From the NCBI RefSeq assembly GCF_000826655.1, contig NZ_JXJO01000010.1, positions 168,059-232,058 of the forward strand: a stretch of DNA of 64,000 bases, read 5' to 3'. This stretch comes from Psychroserpens damuponensis. GTDB taxonomy: Bacteria; Bacteroidota; Bacteroidia; Flavobacteriales; Flavobacteriaceae. A model generated the notes under the pieces. The model was not told the DNA's origin and ran no database searches. It saw only the letters and a list, made by a program, of their open reading frames with translations. Of this stretch, positions 25,028-34,383 are shown piece after piece (the stretch's first letter is position 1; each line of letters begins with the position of its first letter). The position numbers were made by a program, and so were the translations under genes.

Positions 25028-25543
25028 ATGAAAACACAATTCTTAAACCTCTCGAAAATATTTTTTATCGCACTTTTTAGCGCATCACTATTAACATCAT
25101 GTTCTTCTGATGATTCAAATTCGCCAGATGATAATGGTGGAGATGATGTACAATTTTCTGCGTTAGTTAATGACGGAGTATTTACAGCTGACGATGTCAT
25201 TGCAATTGGTTCAGTAGGAGTTAATTTTTTCAGTATAACCGCAACAAAAGATAATGGCGAAAACGTAGATATTACTATACCAAGTGTAGAATTAGGCACA
25301 TATACTGCAACTGGAAATACCGATACTCAGGTGATCTCTACATATAGAACCAGCAACCCAGATCCAGCTGTTAGCACATATACAGCAATGCAAGGCAGCA
25401 TAACTATTACAAGTAGTGAACAAATCACCACGTCTTTACGCAATGTAAAAGGAACCTTTTTCTTTACATACTCAAGAGACGACGAGCCACAAGTTTATGA
25501 GTTTACTGATGGTGAATTTAATATTGACGTTCTTTACTTCTAA
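25028..25543 (+). CDS. Hypothetical lipoprotein (DUF6252-like)
   Basis: 171 residues. A lipoprotein signal ends LLTSCSSDD (Cys at residue 25), followed by an acidic Asp/Asn linker of the type that sends lipoproteins to the outer surface in Bacteroidota. The mature part is a beta-rich domain (FSALVNDGVFTADDVIAI, GTYTATGN, ITITSSEQITTSLRNVKGTFFFTY, FTDGEFNIDV) resembling the DUF6252 family. It starts 4 bp after the decayed T9SS fragment. Function unknown; probably surface-exposed. Confidence 0.72.
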   Translation: MKTQFLNLSKIFFIALFSASLLTSCSSDDSNSPDDNGGDDVQFSALVNDGVFTADDVIAIGSVGVNFFSITATKDNGENVDITIPSVELGTYTATGNTDTQVISTYRTSNPDPAVSTYTAMQGSITITSSEQITTSLRNVKGTFFFTYSRDDEPQVYEFTDGEFNIDVLYF

Positions 25544-25861
25544 ACTTATGATGAAAGTTTTGTAAAAGTTAATTGGTTTAAATTTAATACTAATGCCAAT
25601 TATTATTTTATAAATGAAAACAGCATCTCTATTTATGGTCTTGGAGGTATCAATTACTCTTGTGTTAAAGTCTCTTTTGATGGCTCTAATGATTTTTTTG
25701 AAGAAAACTACTCTACTAGTGATGGTAGAATTGGTTTAATTATTGGAGCTAGAGCAAACTTTAGTATTGGTGGTAAAATTGAACCTTTTGCAGAATTAAA
25801 ATATGTCATTATTGATGGTGATCAACTTGTGTTAACTGCTGGCGCAAAATTTATAGTATAA
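25544..25861 (+). pseudogene. C-terminal remnant of an outer-membrane beta-barrel protein
   Basis: Directly after the stop of the lipoprotein gene, the same frame runs open for 105 codons without a usable start and reads as beta-barrel strands: VNWFKFNTNANYYF, SISIYGLGGINYS, GRIGLIIGARANFSIGGKIEPFAELKYVI, QLVLTAGAKFIV, stop. The alternating hydrophobic pattern and terminal strand are those of OmpW/OmpA-type opacity barrels. With signal peptide and first strands missing it should not be made. A strong terminator follows at 25915, as expected behind a former gene. Confidence 0.75.
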
Positions 25862-25914
25862 GCCCTTTTTGAGCTTAGTCTGCTAGTTGTTATATTCATA
25901 TTACACAACTTATA

Positions 25915-25947
25915 AAAACTCAGAACAACATAAGTTCTGAGTTTTTT
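25915..25947 (+). terminator. Rho-independent terminator after the beta-barrel remnant
   Basis: Twelve-bp stem AAAACTCAGAAC/GTTCTGAGTTTT, 7-nt loop, T-run. Confidence 0.88.
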
Positions 25948-26056
25948 AGTTATCAAGATTTTACCCTGACCAGATAATTTTAAAAATAATCACAATAGAT
26001 GTTTACCTTCTAAATAAAATGATACTAATGGGAAATGAATATAAACATTTGCTATC

Positions 26057-29000
26057 ATGAAAATTAAATTACTCACCCTAATTTTATTAGGATTAACCCA
26101 AATTTTAAATGCTCAAATCACAACATCTGAAGCGTATATTCCAGGAACTAAATTAGTATTTTATGCTAATGAATGTGGCAACACCTTACCAGAAGCAGCC
26201 GGTAAATTAACCTTTTGCGATGGTTACGGAAATTTAGGAGTTGTAGAAGAAAGTTATGGGCTTAATAACAGGAACATAAGGTTTATGTTAGAAAATAGAG
26301 CTAATGCAGATGAAGCATTTGTAACTAATGATGGTTTATCTATTAAATTAACAGATGGTTCTTATGAGAATGTACCAAATATTGCTATCCCAGATTTCAC
26401 CACAGCTGGAGATTGGCAAAATGATAATATTTTTAGAAGTGCTCTAATTATGCCCAATAACAATGTTATTTTTTCTGGTGGAGATTATTATTTATACACT
26501 TATAATCGCACTCAAAAAACGATAACTACCATAGAATTTCCTAATTTTCACAGTCCTGTTACTATAACATATGATGAAGATCGTGATCTAGCTTGGATTA
26601 TAGCACGTCAAGGCACTAACGCTCACTTGTATAGATATACCGATGATAATGGATTAGTTTATGAAAGCGCTTTGTCCTCAACAATTAATGTATCGCAATT
26701 ATCATCGGGTGCACTTAATTCGCCAACGTTTACATATCGAGAAGATTACCTATACTTTGGTATTCAATCGGGTTTATTTAAAGTAAGTGTGCTAGATTAT
26801 ACAACTACAATTTATAATAGTACTACAACGCCAAGTTTACCAAGCGATAATGTAAATGATCTTAAGTTTGATAATAACGGTGATTTATGGTTAGCTTTAA
26901 CTGAAACTAACGACGGTAGCATTCTTAAATTTAATATCGTAAATGAAACTTTTGAGCAATATGAATTACCAAGAGTAACCAATCCTGCTTATACGTATAA
27001 GTTTAGTAATATAGCTCTAGACAATGCTGGTACAATTTGGTGTACAGCACTTGATTATTCAGGTTTGATTAAATTAGAGTTTGACCAAGATGTACCGCAA
27101 TGGGAACAAATACCATTAACAGATTTGCCACAATTAGGTGTGGAGTCACCATATGTACCAGATAATATCTTTTATAAAAACGATAAGTTTTATTTCACAA
27201 CGTTTTCAGCTTCTTCGGGCTCTAGTAGTGTTGATCAAATTTTAATATACGATAATGGTAACTGGTCTTCTATAACAGATACTGAAACAGATAATATCTC
27301 ACACCTATCTAGCCAACGATTTAATTATAATTTACCCGATGATAATGGTGGCATGTGGTGGTTTAATTGGTTTGATGATGTCATTGTACATCGTAAAGCA
27401 AATGATGAGCAGTTTGTTTTTACAAACGTGCCTAATCTTGGTAGTTACGCAACCATAGATACCGATGACAAACCAATTATACCATTAAATAATAGCGGCA
27501 CAAAAGTCACTAAAATAGACACACCTTTATTCTACGGTTTGTCCAATGATACGAATCAAAATATTAACGGATTAGTACGACATAAAGATGAGATTTGGTG
27601 GTATAACGAAAGTACACTCCAAATTAAAATTTTAAAATACAACCAGGTGATTGCTACATTTGATTTGGACAACAGTTATGATAATGCTTATTATTTTCAG
27701 GTAGATTCTAATGGAGATGCTTGGTTTTCTAAAAACGAGAGTAACGGTACAATTATTAAGAAATTTGAAACTAGCACTTCAACAACTATAGATTATTTAT
27801 TTACTGAAAATTTTGGCCAATCTCAAATCACAGTAGCTGCACCAAATGGTGCTATGTGGTTTGTAAGAACATCTGGACTCATTTATTATGATGGTACAAC
27901 ATTTACAACCTATCCTGCTGTTGATCACCCTGAACTCTATAATATGCAGTCATTGATCGTGGATTCAAATAATGTAGCTCATGTACTATTAAACGACAAT
28001 GCAGCCATTGTGAAAATTGAAAATGCAGGAACATCTAATGTGTCATTTAGTACCACATTTTTAGAAGGTATCAATTCTATTTTGCCAGCTTTAGGTCATT
28101 ATAGACCAGACGATTTATCTATTGATAGTCAAGGCGCTATGTGGACACATGCTTCTCAAAACACATTTAAGCTTATAGATGCAGATATGGCCACAGAATA
28201 CAGAACTGAAGGTGAAACTTATAATGTTTCTGGTTTAATTTATAACGACCTTAATGAGAATAATGTTTTTGATACAGGTGAAGAATATGCAGGCCAATTA
28301 GTAGCTTTAAAACTAAACGGGAATATATATTCTACATTTACTAATGCCAACGGTGTTTATGCCTTTTATATCTATGATGAAAACTCTACCTATGAAATCA
28401 CCTTACCAACCATTGGGCAATTTGTTACAGCTGCAAATAGACAATTAGAAGTCGCTGTTGGTAGTAACAATCAAGATTATGATGGTAACGATTTTCAGTT
28501 AAAACCTAAATTTGTAAATTCTTTACTTGTAAAAAGTAGCTCTAAATTAGGAGCTTGGGGATTTGTAAGAGCTAATTTTGAAAATACCTACACCACTGCA
28601 ATCGGTAATTTATCTACAACAAAAACGTTTAATAATCTTGAAGTTACCTACACTTTTAAAAATCAAGATGAAAATAGCACAAACATTTTACCTTCTATTG
28701 ACGATGTAAAAGTGTATGAGTTAGATCCTAATGGAGGCTTTCAACTTATAGATAAAGTAACTATTGATCAAAGGAATAATAAATGGAGCATAGATCTACC
28801 ATTAGGTACTTATACACAAAATGAGTTAACCATTACGCCAGACATCATAGAAACAGGTTCACAAACTGATATAAAAATTACAATACCAACAGTGAGTCCA
28901 CTCAATACATACATTATAGAAATAGATACTGGTCTTTTTGATCCTTCTGAAACTGGTATAATTATAAATCATGGTGTTTCAAGCGTTGATTCTGATAATT

Positions 29001-29875
29001 TTGAAGACACAAATAGTAATCCGCTTTTTGATCCTATAATTTTATTTCCCTTAGAGGATCGAGATGATAATTTAAGTGGCTTTGATGTTGACGATTCTCC
29101 TTACTTAAATCCAAACGATGTTTATATAGATCCACCATACACTGAGCCTAAACAAATATATGGACCAGGACCTTATGCTGCTAAAATTTACAGCTCATAT
29201 GATCCAAATGATAAATTAGTAGATGAAGGCGCTCCTGGAGTAATTAACGATAGACATATTGAACGCAAATGGTTAACCTATACCATTCGCTTTGAAAATT
29301 CAGGCAATTTCTCAGCAAAAGATGTTGTTGTTTCTGATGTTTTAGATGAAAATTTAGACCCACACTCAGTTAAAGTAATTGAATCTAGTCACAATCATAA
29401 TGTGGATATTATAAAAAATGGAAATAATGAAAATATATTAAAATTTAGCTTTAACAACATCTTTTTACCATTTGATGACGCTAACAATGATGGCTACATC
29501 AAATTTAAGATTAAAGCATTAGAAGGTATTGCTGAAAACACTATAGTTAACAATGATGCTAGTATTTATTTTGACCAAAATCCTGCTATAATTACTAATA
29601 GTATTCAAACACGATTTATTACAATTGAAAGTTTAAGTATTAGCAATCCAAGCATAGATTCACAGTTTAAAATGTTTCCAAACCCAACAAATACATTAGT
29701 ACATATTGAAAGCGTACACTCTATATTAAACACTGAAATCTTTACTATTTTAGGTGAAAAAGTTAAAACTTCACAACAAAATACAATTGATGTTTCTCAA
29801 TTAAATAGTGGCACCTACATCCTTAAGGTTTCTTCGGAAATTGGAACATTTACCAAAAAATTAATTATAAACTAA
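26057..29875 (+). CDS. Giant T9SS-secreted beta-propeller/SdrD-like surface protein
   Basis: 1272 residues. Signal peptide 1-19 (ends LNAQ). Residues ~90-720 consist of repeated blades with W/Y-rich motifs (NGDLWLALTETNDG, AGTIWCTALDYSG, NGAMWFVR), as in two-component-regulator or streptogramin-lyase-like propellers. An SdrD B-like domain (~725-815: VSGLIYNDLNENNVFDTGEEYAG) is followed by a domain with YDPNDKLV and TYTIRFENSGNFSAKDVVVSDVLDENL (DUF7619-like, ~1040-1185), and a T9SS sorting domain (FPNPTNTLVHIES...GTYILKVSSEIG). It should be exported to the cell surface or released. Ligand or substrate not evident. Confidence 0.85.
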   Translation: MKIKLLTLILLGLTQILNAQITTSEAYIPGTKLVFYANECGNTLPEAAGKLTFCDGYGNLGVVEESYGLNNRNIRFMLENRANADEAFVTNDGLSIKLTDGSYENVPNIAIPDFTTAGDWQNDNIFRSALIMPNNNVIFSGGDYYLYTYNRTQKTITTIEFPNFHSPVTITYDEDRDLAWIIARQGTNAHLYRYTDDNGLVYESALSSTINVSQLSSGALNSPTFTYREDYLYFGIQSGLFKVSVLDYTTTIYNSTTTPSLPSDNVNDLKFDNNGDLWLALTETNDGSILKFNIVNETFEQYELPRVTNPAYTYKFSNIALDNAGTIWCTALDYSGLIKLEFDQDVPQWEQIPLTDLPQLGVESPYVPDNIFYKNDKFYFTTFSASSGSSSVDQILIYDNGNWSSITDTETDNISHLSSQRFNYNLPDDNGGMWWFNWFDDVIVHRKANDEQFVFTNVPNLGSYATIDTDDKPIIPLNNSGTKVTKIDTPLFYGLSNDTNQNINGLVRHKDEIWWYNESTLQIKILKYNQVIATFDLDNSYDNAYYFQVDSNGDAWFSKNESNGTIIKKFETSTSTTIDYLFTENFGQSQITVAAPNGAMWFVRTSGLIYYDGTTFTTYPAVDHPELYNMQSLIVDSNNVAHVLLNDNAAIVKIENAGTSNVSFSTTFLEGINSILPALGHYRPDDLSIDSQGAMWTHASQNTFKLIDADMATEYRTEGETYNVSGLIYNDLNENNVFDTGEEYAGQLVALKLNGNIYSTFTNANGVYAFYIYDENSTYEITLPTIGQFVTAANRQLEVAVGSNNQDYDGNDFQLKPKFVNSLLVKSSSKLGAWGFVRANFENTYTTAIGNLSTTKTFNNLEVTYTFKNQDENSTNILPSIDDVKVYELDPNGGFQLIDKVTIDQRNNKWSIDLPLGTYTQNELTITPDIIETGSQTDIKITIPTVSPLNTYIIEIDTGLFDPSETGIIINHGVSSVDSDNFEDTNSNPLFDPIILFPLEDRDDNLSGFDVDDSPYLNPNDVYIDPPYTEPKQIYGPGPYAAKIYSSYDPNDKLVDEGAPGVINDRHIERKWLTYTIRFENSGNFSAKDVVVSDVLDENLDPHSVKVIESSHNHNVDIIKNGNNENILKFSFNNIFLPFDDANNDGYIKFKIKALEGIAENTIVNNDASIYFDQNPAIITNSIQTRFITIESLSISNPSIDSQFKMFPNPTNTLVHIESVHSILNTEIFTILGEKVKTSQQNTIDVSQLNSGTYILKVSSEIGTFTKKLIIN

Positions 29876-29975
29876 CCGTTAATTACCAAATACACAACAA
29901 CTATCACCAAACACACACAATCTTATAAATTCAAGCATATTAATTTCTATCTTAGAACTTAAAAATCAAACAATT

Positions 29976-30680
29976 ATGAAAACAAAACACTTTTTAAAAT
30001 CAGCCCTTTGCCTAACATTTTTAATGTTTTTTACAAACGGTTATTCTCAAAAAGCATCTAAAATAGATTTACCAGCAACTTATGATTTTGATTATTCTTA
30101 CAAGCTTAAAATGACCCATAAAAAAGGAGATTTTGTACTAACATACTACCTTAAAGAAGATGCTCAATATTTTGGTTTTGACACAGCAGAGATGACAAAA
30201 GGATCAGATACAAAAATGTTTATGGTTATGGATTCAAATCTTAGTGTGACTGCCATGTTCATGGAAATGATGGGCAAAAAAGTGGTTCAAAAAACTAAAA
30301 TCAAACCCTCAGATTTTGCTAGTGATGCTAACAATGCAGACTATACGTTTACTAAAATTGACTCAAAAACCATAATGGGTTATGACTGTGAAGGCTTTGT
30401 AAGTGAAAATGATGAACACAAAATCACGTTTTATATTACAGATGATGTTCCTGTAAGTTTTAATCAAGTTTTTGGTGCAAATGCTAAAAAGATGCCTAAA
30501 GGTTTTAATCCTGCTTGGATGAAAAAATATGCAGAAAACGGACTCATGATGCAGATGATTTTTGTTGACAAAAAGAAATCTAAAAACAGTATGACAATGG
30601 ATTGTATTGGCTTAGATAAAACAGATTTTTCAATAGATGCGTCAGCTTACGGCTCTATGATGTCTGCCTTTGGAAATTAA
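29976..30680 (+). CDS. DUF4412 domain-containing secreted protein
   Basis: 234 residues. A signal peptide (1-24, ends GYSQ) is followed by a methionine-rich beta domain typical of DUF4412 (YYLKEDAQYFGFD, MFMVMDSNLSVTAMFMEMMGKK, TIMGYDCEGFVSENDEHKITFYITDDV). Function in the family is unknown; the fold is thought to be LolA/LppX-like and periplasmic. The stop overlaps by 4 bp the end of the convergent histidine kinase gene. Confidence 0.85.
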   Translation: MKTKHFLKSALCLTFLMFFTNGYSQKASKIDLPATYDFDYSYKLKMTHKKGDFVLTYYLKEDAQYFGFDTAEMTKGSDTKMFMVMDSNLSVTAMFMEMMGKKVVQKTKIKPSDFASDANNADYTFTKIDSKTIMGYDCEGFVSENDEHKITFYITDDVPVSFNQVFGANAKKMPKGFNPAWMKKYAENGLMMQMIFVDKKKSKNSMTMDCIGLDKTDFSIDASAYGSMMSAFGN

Positions 30681-32659
30681 GCTGTTCTTAAAACATTTGA
30701 ACGTGTTGGTATTTTAACGATAACATTTGTACCAATGGCTATTTTATTATCATCATACAAATCTTCAATATCAATATGATAATCGTGGGTGTAGTCTTTA
30801 GAAAAATTTGCTAATCGCGCTTTTGTAATTGCTATACCTACAGATTTTCGTTTTATAAGTTTGTCTTTATTTATTTTTTCTGATTGTACCCTTCCAATAC
30901 CGTTATCTTTTATAGAAATCATTACAAATTCATCTTCTGTTCTATACACATGTAATTTAATTTTTTTATCCTCTTTTTTAGAAGATAGTCCATGCCAAAG
31001 CGCGTTTTCTAAAAACGGTTGCAATACCAATGATGGTAATTTTATATTGGCAGTATTAATATTATCATCAACATGAATGTCAAAGTCTATTTCGTTTGAA
31101 AATCTAATGTTTTCAATATTCATATATAATCTCATGGTATCTAACTCATCTTCCAGGGAATTTTCCTTTTCCGAAGAAGCCACTAAAATTTTTCTAATAA
31201 GTTTAGAAAACTTGTTTAAATAGTAAACCGCATTTTCTTTCTCATTATTAATAATGTACAGTTTTATTGAGTTTAATGAATTAAAAATAAAATGCGGATT
31301 CATTTGACTTCGTAGCATGTCTTGCTCTAAGGTTAAAATCTGCTTTTCTTGACTTAATTGCCGTGTTCTATACAGTGCAACCAAGACACCTACTATAATA
31401 GCAAGAACCAACATAGAGTACCAAAACACTTTTTTGTTGCGCTCTAACTTCGTTTTCCAAACTTGATTCTCTGTTGCAAGTGCTTTAATTTCATTGTTTT
31501 TAGCTTCGTTTTCAAATTGTATTATAACATCATTAACATACCTTAAATTACGATCGTTGTTAATGGTTTTTTCTACAGCAACCGACTCTTTATAATGATT
31601 TAATGCAGCTTCATAGTTATTGGTTTTATCATATAATTCTGAAAGATGCTTATCTGCCTCAACAATAGAGAGGTTTAAATTAAACTGCTTTGCCACTTCC
31701 AATCCCTTTTTTAAGTTGTCTTCGGAAGCGATAAGTTTGCCCATTTCTTTTTGAACCCAACCTAAATTTATATATGATGCAGCTATGTAAAATTGATCAT
31801 TAATTTTTAGAGCTTTTTGCAATGCTTTTTCTATAATTATTTTTGCGTCTATATATTTTTTTTGTTTAATATACACTTGTCCAATGCTATTATAACAAAT
31901 AACACGTCCTAAATTTGAATTAATCTGCTCATTAAATTCTAAAGACAATTTATAATTACGAAGCGCATTGTTAAGATCACCTTGTGACTCATAAGCATAT
32001 CCAATATTTTGATAATTAATAGCCAGTCCTAATCTATTACTTAGTGCTTTTTCAATTTCTAAAGATTTTTCAAATTGTTTTAAAGCCAATTCATATTGCT
32101 CTAAAATGAGATAAATATTCCCAATACTATTTTGAGAGACAGCAATATTGTAAGCTATTGTTTGTGATGGATTCTCTACAGATCGTGCAAAATCTAATGC
32201 TTTAGTATGAAAATCTAATGCAGGTTTTACAAGATCCATTCTTCGATACACAACACCTATATTATTTAAGCTTATAATTTTGAATTCTAAGTTATCATTT
32301 TCAACTGCAAGAGCATTGGCTTTTTTGTGTGTGGCAATTGATGCCTCGTAATGAGATATATTTCTATAAATAACACCTAATGCGTTAAGCCCATAACTTT
32401 CCCCTTCTACATAATCTAAAGTTTTAGAGGCCTTAATTAACGACTTCATTTTAAGACTATCTGTAGCATGTTTTTTGAAAATAGAATCTAGAGTTGAAAA
32501 GTTTTTAGGCCTTAAAATTTCTAAATTGGCCATATCTTGTTTAAAGCTATTAGGATCATCCTGAGCTAAAAGCGATTGTACACTAAGTAAAAAGCATATA
32601 CATGTAGCTAATAAAAATTTAGCTGATAAAATGACACCATGTGTTTTGAAAACATTCAA
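30677..32659 (-). CDS. TPR-containing LytS-type sensor histidine kinase
   Basis: 660 residues. A hydrophobic N-terminal segment (signal peptide or anchor) precedes about eight TPR units (residues ~60-370; NIGVVYRRMDLVKPALDFHTKAL, NIGYAYESQGDLNNALRNY), a coiled coil, one membrane span (~410-428) and a His_kinase domain with phospho-acceptor His456 in MNPHFIFNSLNS. A HATPase domain follows (PSLVLQPFLENALWHGL, IKDNGIGR). The periplasmic TPR domain is the likely sensor. It lies one base downstream of the LytTR regulator gene and forms a two-component system with it. Confidence 0.92.
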   Translation of the reverse strand: MNVFKTHGVILSAKFLLATCICFLLSVQSLLAQDDPNSFKQDMANLEILRPKNFSTLDSIFKKHATDSLKMKSLIKASKTLDYVEGESYGLNALGVIYRNISHYEASIATHKKANALAVENDNLEFKIISLNNIGVVYRRMDLVKPALDFHTKALDFARSVENPSQTIAYNIAVSQNSIGNIYLILEQYELALKQFEKSLEIEKALSNRLGLAINYQNIGYAYESQGDLNNALRNYKLSLEFNEQINSNLGRVICYNSIGQVYIKQKKYIDAKIIIEKALQKALKINDQFYIAASYINLGWVQKEMGKLIASEDNLKKGLEVAKQFNLNLSIVEADKHLSELYDKTNNYEAALNHYKESVAVEKTINNDRNLRYVNDVIIQFENEAKNNEIKALATENQVWKTKLERNKKVFWYSMLVLAIIVGVLVALYRTRQLSQEKQILTLEQDMLRSQMNPHFIFNSLNSIKLYIINNEKENAVYYLNKFSKLIRKILVASSEKENSLEDELDTMRLYMNIENIRFSNEIDFDIHVDDNINTANIKLPSLVLQPFLENALWHGLSSKKEDKKIKLHVYRTEDEFVMISIKDNGIGRVQSEKINKDKLIKRKSVGIAITKARLANFSKDYTHDYHIDIEDLYDDNKIAIGTNVIVKIPTRSNVLRTA

Positions 32660-32660
32660 A

Positions 32661-33395
32661 TTATAGTTTTTCTAAAAAATCAGATTTTCGTTGTCTAGCA
32701 ACAGGTATTTTATGATTAGACTCCATCACAACATAGCCTTCGCTTTTAATAAACTCTTTAATCTTATTTAGGTTAATGATAAACGAATTATGAATTCTAA
32801 AAAAATAATGGTTGGGCAAAATAGCATCAACCTCTTTTAACTTTTTCGTAATGACTATTTTTTGCTGTTTACTAGTTACTATAGTGCTGTAATTACCATC
32901 AGACTCTACAAATAAAATATCATCAATATCTAAAAATATAAGTTTACCATCGGTATTAATAGTAATCTTCTTTTTATCGAACCTTTCATTAAAGCTAATC
33001 AAAACATCTTCAATTGTAGACGAATTAGCCAGTCTAGAATTGAACTTTTTAATTTTTAAAATGGTATCTTTTAAATCATCAGAATCTACTGGTTTTAACA
33101 AATAATCAATAGCTTCATGCTTTAAAGCTTTAATGGCATACTCATCATAAGCTGTTGTGATCACAATAGCGAAGTTGGTATTGGATAATTTTCCAAGAAA
33201 TTGAAAACCATCCATTGTTGGCATTTGAATATCAAGAAATAAGCAATCTGGAGTATTGACATTTAAATATGTAATGGCCTCTTCAGGATTAGAAAACGTC
33301 TCTATAATTTCAATATCATTACTAAAATTTGTGAGTTCCCATGACAATCCTTGAATAGCTTTTGGCTCATCGTCTACGATTACTGCTTTTATCAT
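32661..33395 (-). CDS. LytTR-family response regulator
   Basis: 244 residues. Receiver domain 1-120 with acidic pocket Asp8/Asp9, phospho-acceptor Asp55 (FLDIQMPT) and the conserved Lys in LLKPVD; LytTR DNA-binding domain ~145-244 (ILFVESDGNYSTIV, FFRIHNSFIINLNKI). The downstream kinase gene begins one base after its stop, so they are one operon with the regulator first. A TATATTTG box on the minus strand (33400-33407) is only 5 bp from the ATG; if it is the -7 element, the transcript would have almost no leader. Confidence 0.93.
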   Translation of the reverse strand: MIKAVIVDDEPKAIQGLSWELTNFSNDIEIIETFSNPEEAITYLNVNTPDCLFLDIQMPTMDGFQFLGKLSNTNFAIVITTAYDEYAIKALKHEAIDYLLKPVDSDDLKDTILKIKKFNSRLANSSTIEDVLISFNERFDKKKITINTDGKLIFLDIDDILFVESDGNYSTIVTSKQQKIVITKKLKEVDAILPNHYFFRIHNSFIINLNKIKEFIKSEGYVVMESNHKIPVARQRKSDFLEKL

Positions 33396-33770
33396 AACTC
33401 AAATATAGAACATATATTTTTACCTTGTGGGTAATATGTATAGTTAGCAACTTTTTCTGTGTAAAGTGTTAATTACGTGTTTTTTTTCAGTGCTTTTATA
33501 AGAGGACTACCATTTATACACTTTTTGTAACCATCCATACAAATTGAACCTTTTTAAGCCTATTAATTTATCATATTTGAACTGAAATTAAATTAGCCAA
33601 TCAAGTTAATAGATTGAAATAGAGTAATCGTGGGGATTTTACTATTTTAATATAATGCTATTAATCATTAAAAAATTTAGGTTGACACTTGACTTTTTTA
33701 AAACATTAATTTCAAACAACAAAACTTCATGTATTGTGAATAGTTTTAGTTAGTTAATTATTAGGGAAGA

Positions 33771-33800
33771 AAAGAGAGCTAGAAATAGCTCTCTTTTTTT
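33771..33800 (+). terminator. Orphan Rho-independent terminator, probable end of a small RNA
   Basis: Eleven-bp perfect stem AAAGAGAGCTA/TAGCTCTCTTT closed by a stable GAAA tetraloop and followed by T's. The nearest upstream gene on either strand starts at 33395 and runs the other way. Confidence 0.8.
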
Positions 33801-34155
33801 GTCTAATAAATTTTAAAGAACATTAATTTAGTAAACCTAAAATACATTTTGTTGCAATGTTACATTTCAGCAGAAATCAAAAAACTATAGTTTTGAGTTA
33901 AAATTTGTTACTTTTTATGGATTTTTTAAAAAAATAAGCAAAGCAAAAACATTTTTATTTTCTAAACTTCACAACTCAAAATCTCAAAGTAAAAACCTCC
34001 CATAAAACCACTTCTTAAGGAAAGTTTTAACAGGATTTATCTTACAAAAAAATCGAATTTCCATAAATTACAATCACTTGATTACTAGTTAGTTATGTTC
34101 ATTTTTGATAATCTTAGGTTTTTCTAGGTATAATAGGCTTTGTTAAAAACTTGTT

Positions 34156-34213
34156 GACAATGTTTATAAAATTGTCTTTTATCTTTAACCACAATTGTCA
34201 ATCTTTGTTGACA
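34156..34213 (+). promoter_or_regulatory. Paired inverted-repeat operator upstream of nrdBA
   Basis: GACAAT-N9-ATTGTC at 34156-34176 and TGTCAA-N6-TTGACA at 34196-34213 are both perfect inverted repeats built from the same TTGACAA/TTGTCAA half-site; the two sites start 40 bp apart. They lie 170-230 bp before the nrdB start. They do not resemble the NrdR box. A repressor or activator of ribonucleotide reductase is the natural guess. Confidence 0.5.
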
Positions 34214-34383
34214 GCAAAACAGAATAGGTTTTAGTTTTTTTTGAGAGAAAAAATCATTTATAAAATACGGTCCTTTTTTATTCCAATTAAGGAGAAATAT
34301 TATACGATTTACAGATTTACTTTTAAATCTTGAATGCACACAAAACATTCAAAAGACATCTTGGCCTTTAAATTGAAAAAATT

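Larger units (their letters stand above)
33396..34383 (+). other. Long intergenic region between lytTR and nrdB; possible small RNA plus nrd control region
   Basis: 988 bp with no credible protein gene. The left part ends in a strong plus-strand terminator at 33771-33800 with no ORF before it, which suggests a non-coding transcript beginning somewhere between about 33450 and 33700. The right part carries the paired inverted repeats at 34156-34213. An ORF can be read on the minus strand at 34124-34348, but it crosses those repeats and has no family features, so I do not annotate it. Confidence 0.45.

Noticed and set aside
34156..34213. NrdR boxes
   Set aside because: The half-sites TTGACA/TGTCAA do not match the ACACTATATA-type NrdR consensus.
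34124..34348. 74-aa minus-strand ORF upstream of nrdB
   Set aside because: It runs through the paired inverted repeats, has no recognisable domain, and opposes nrdB in its control region.
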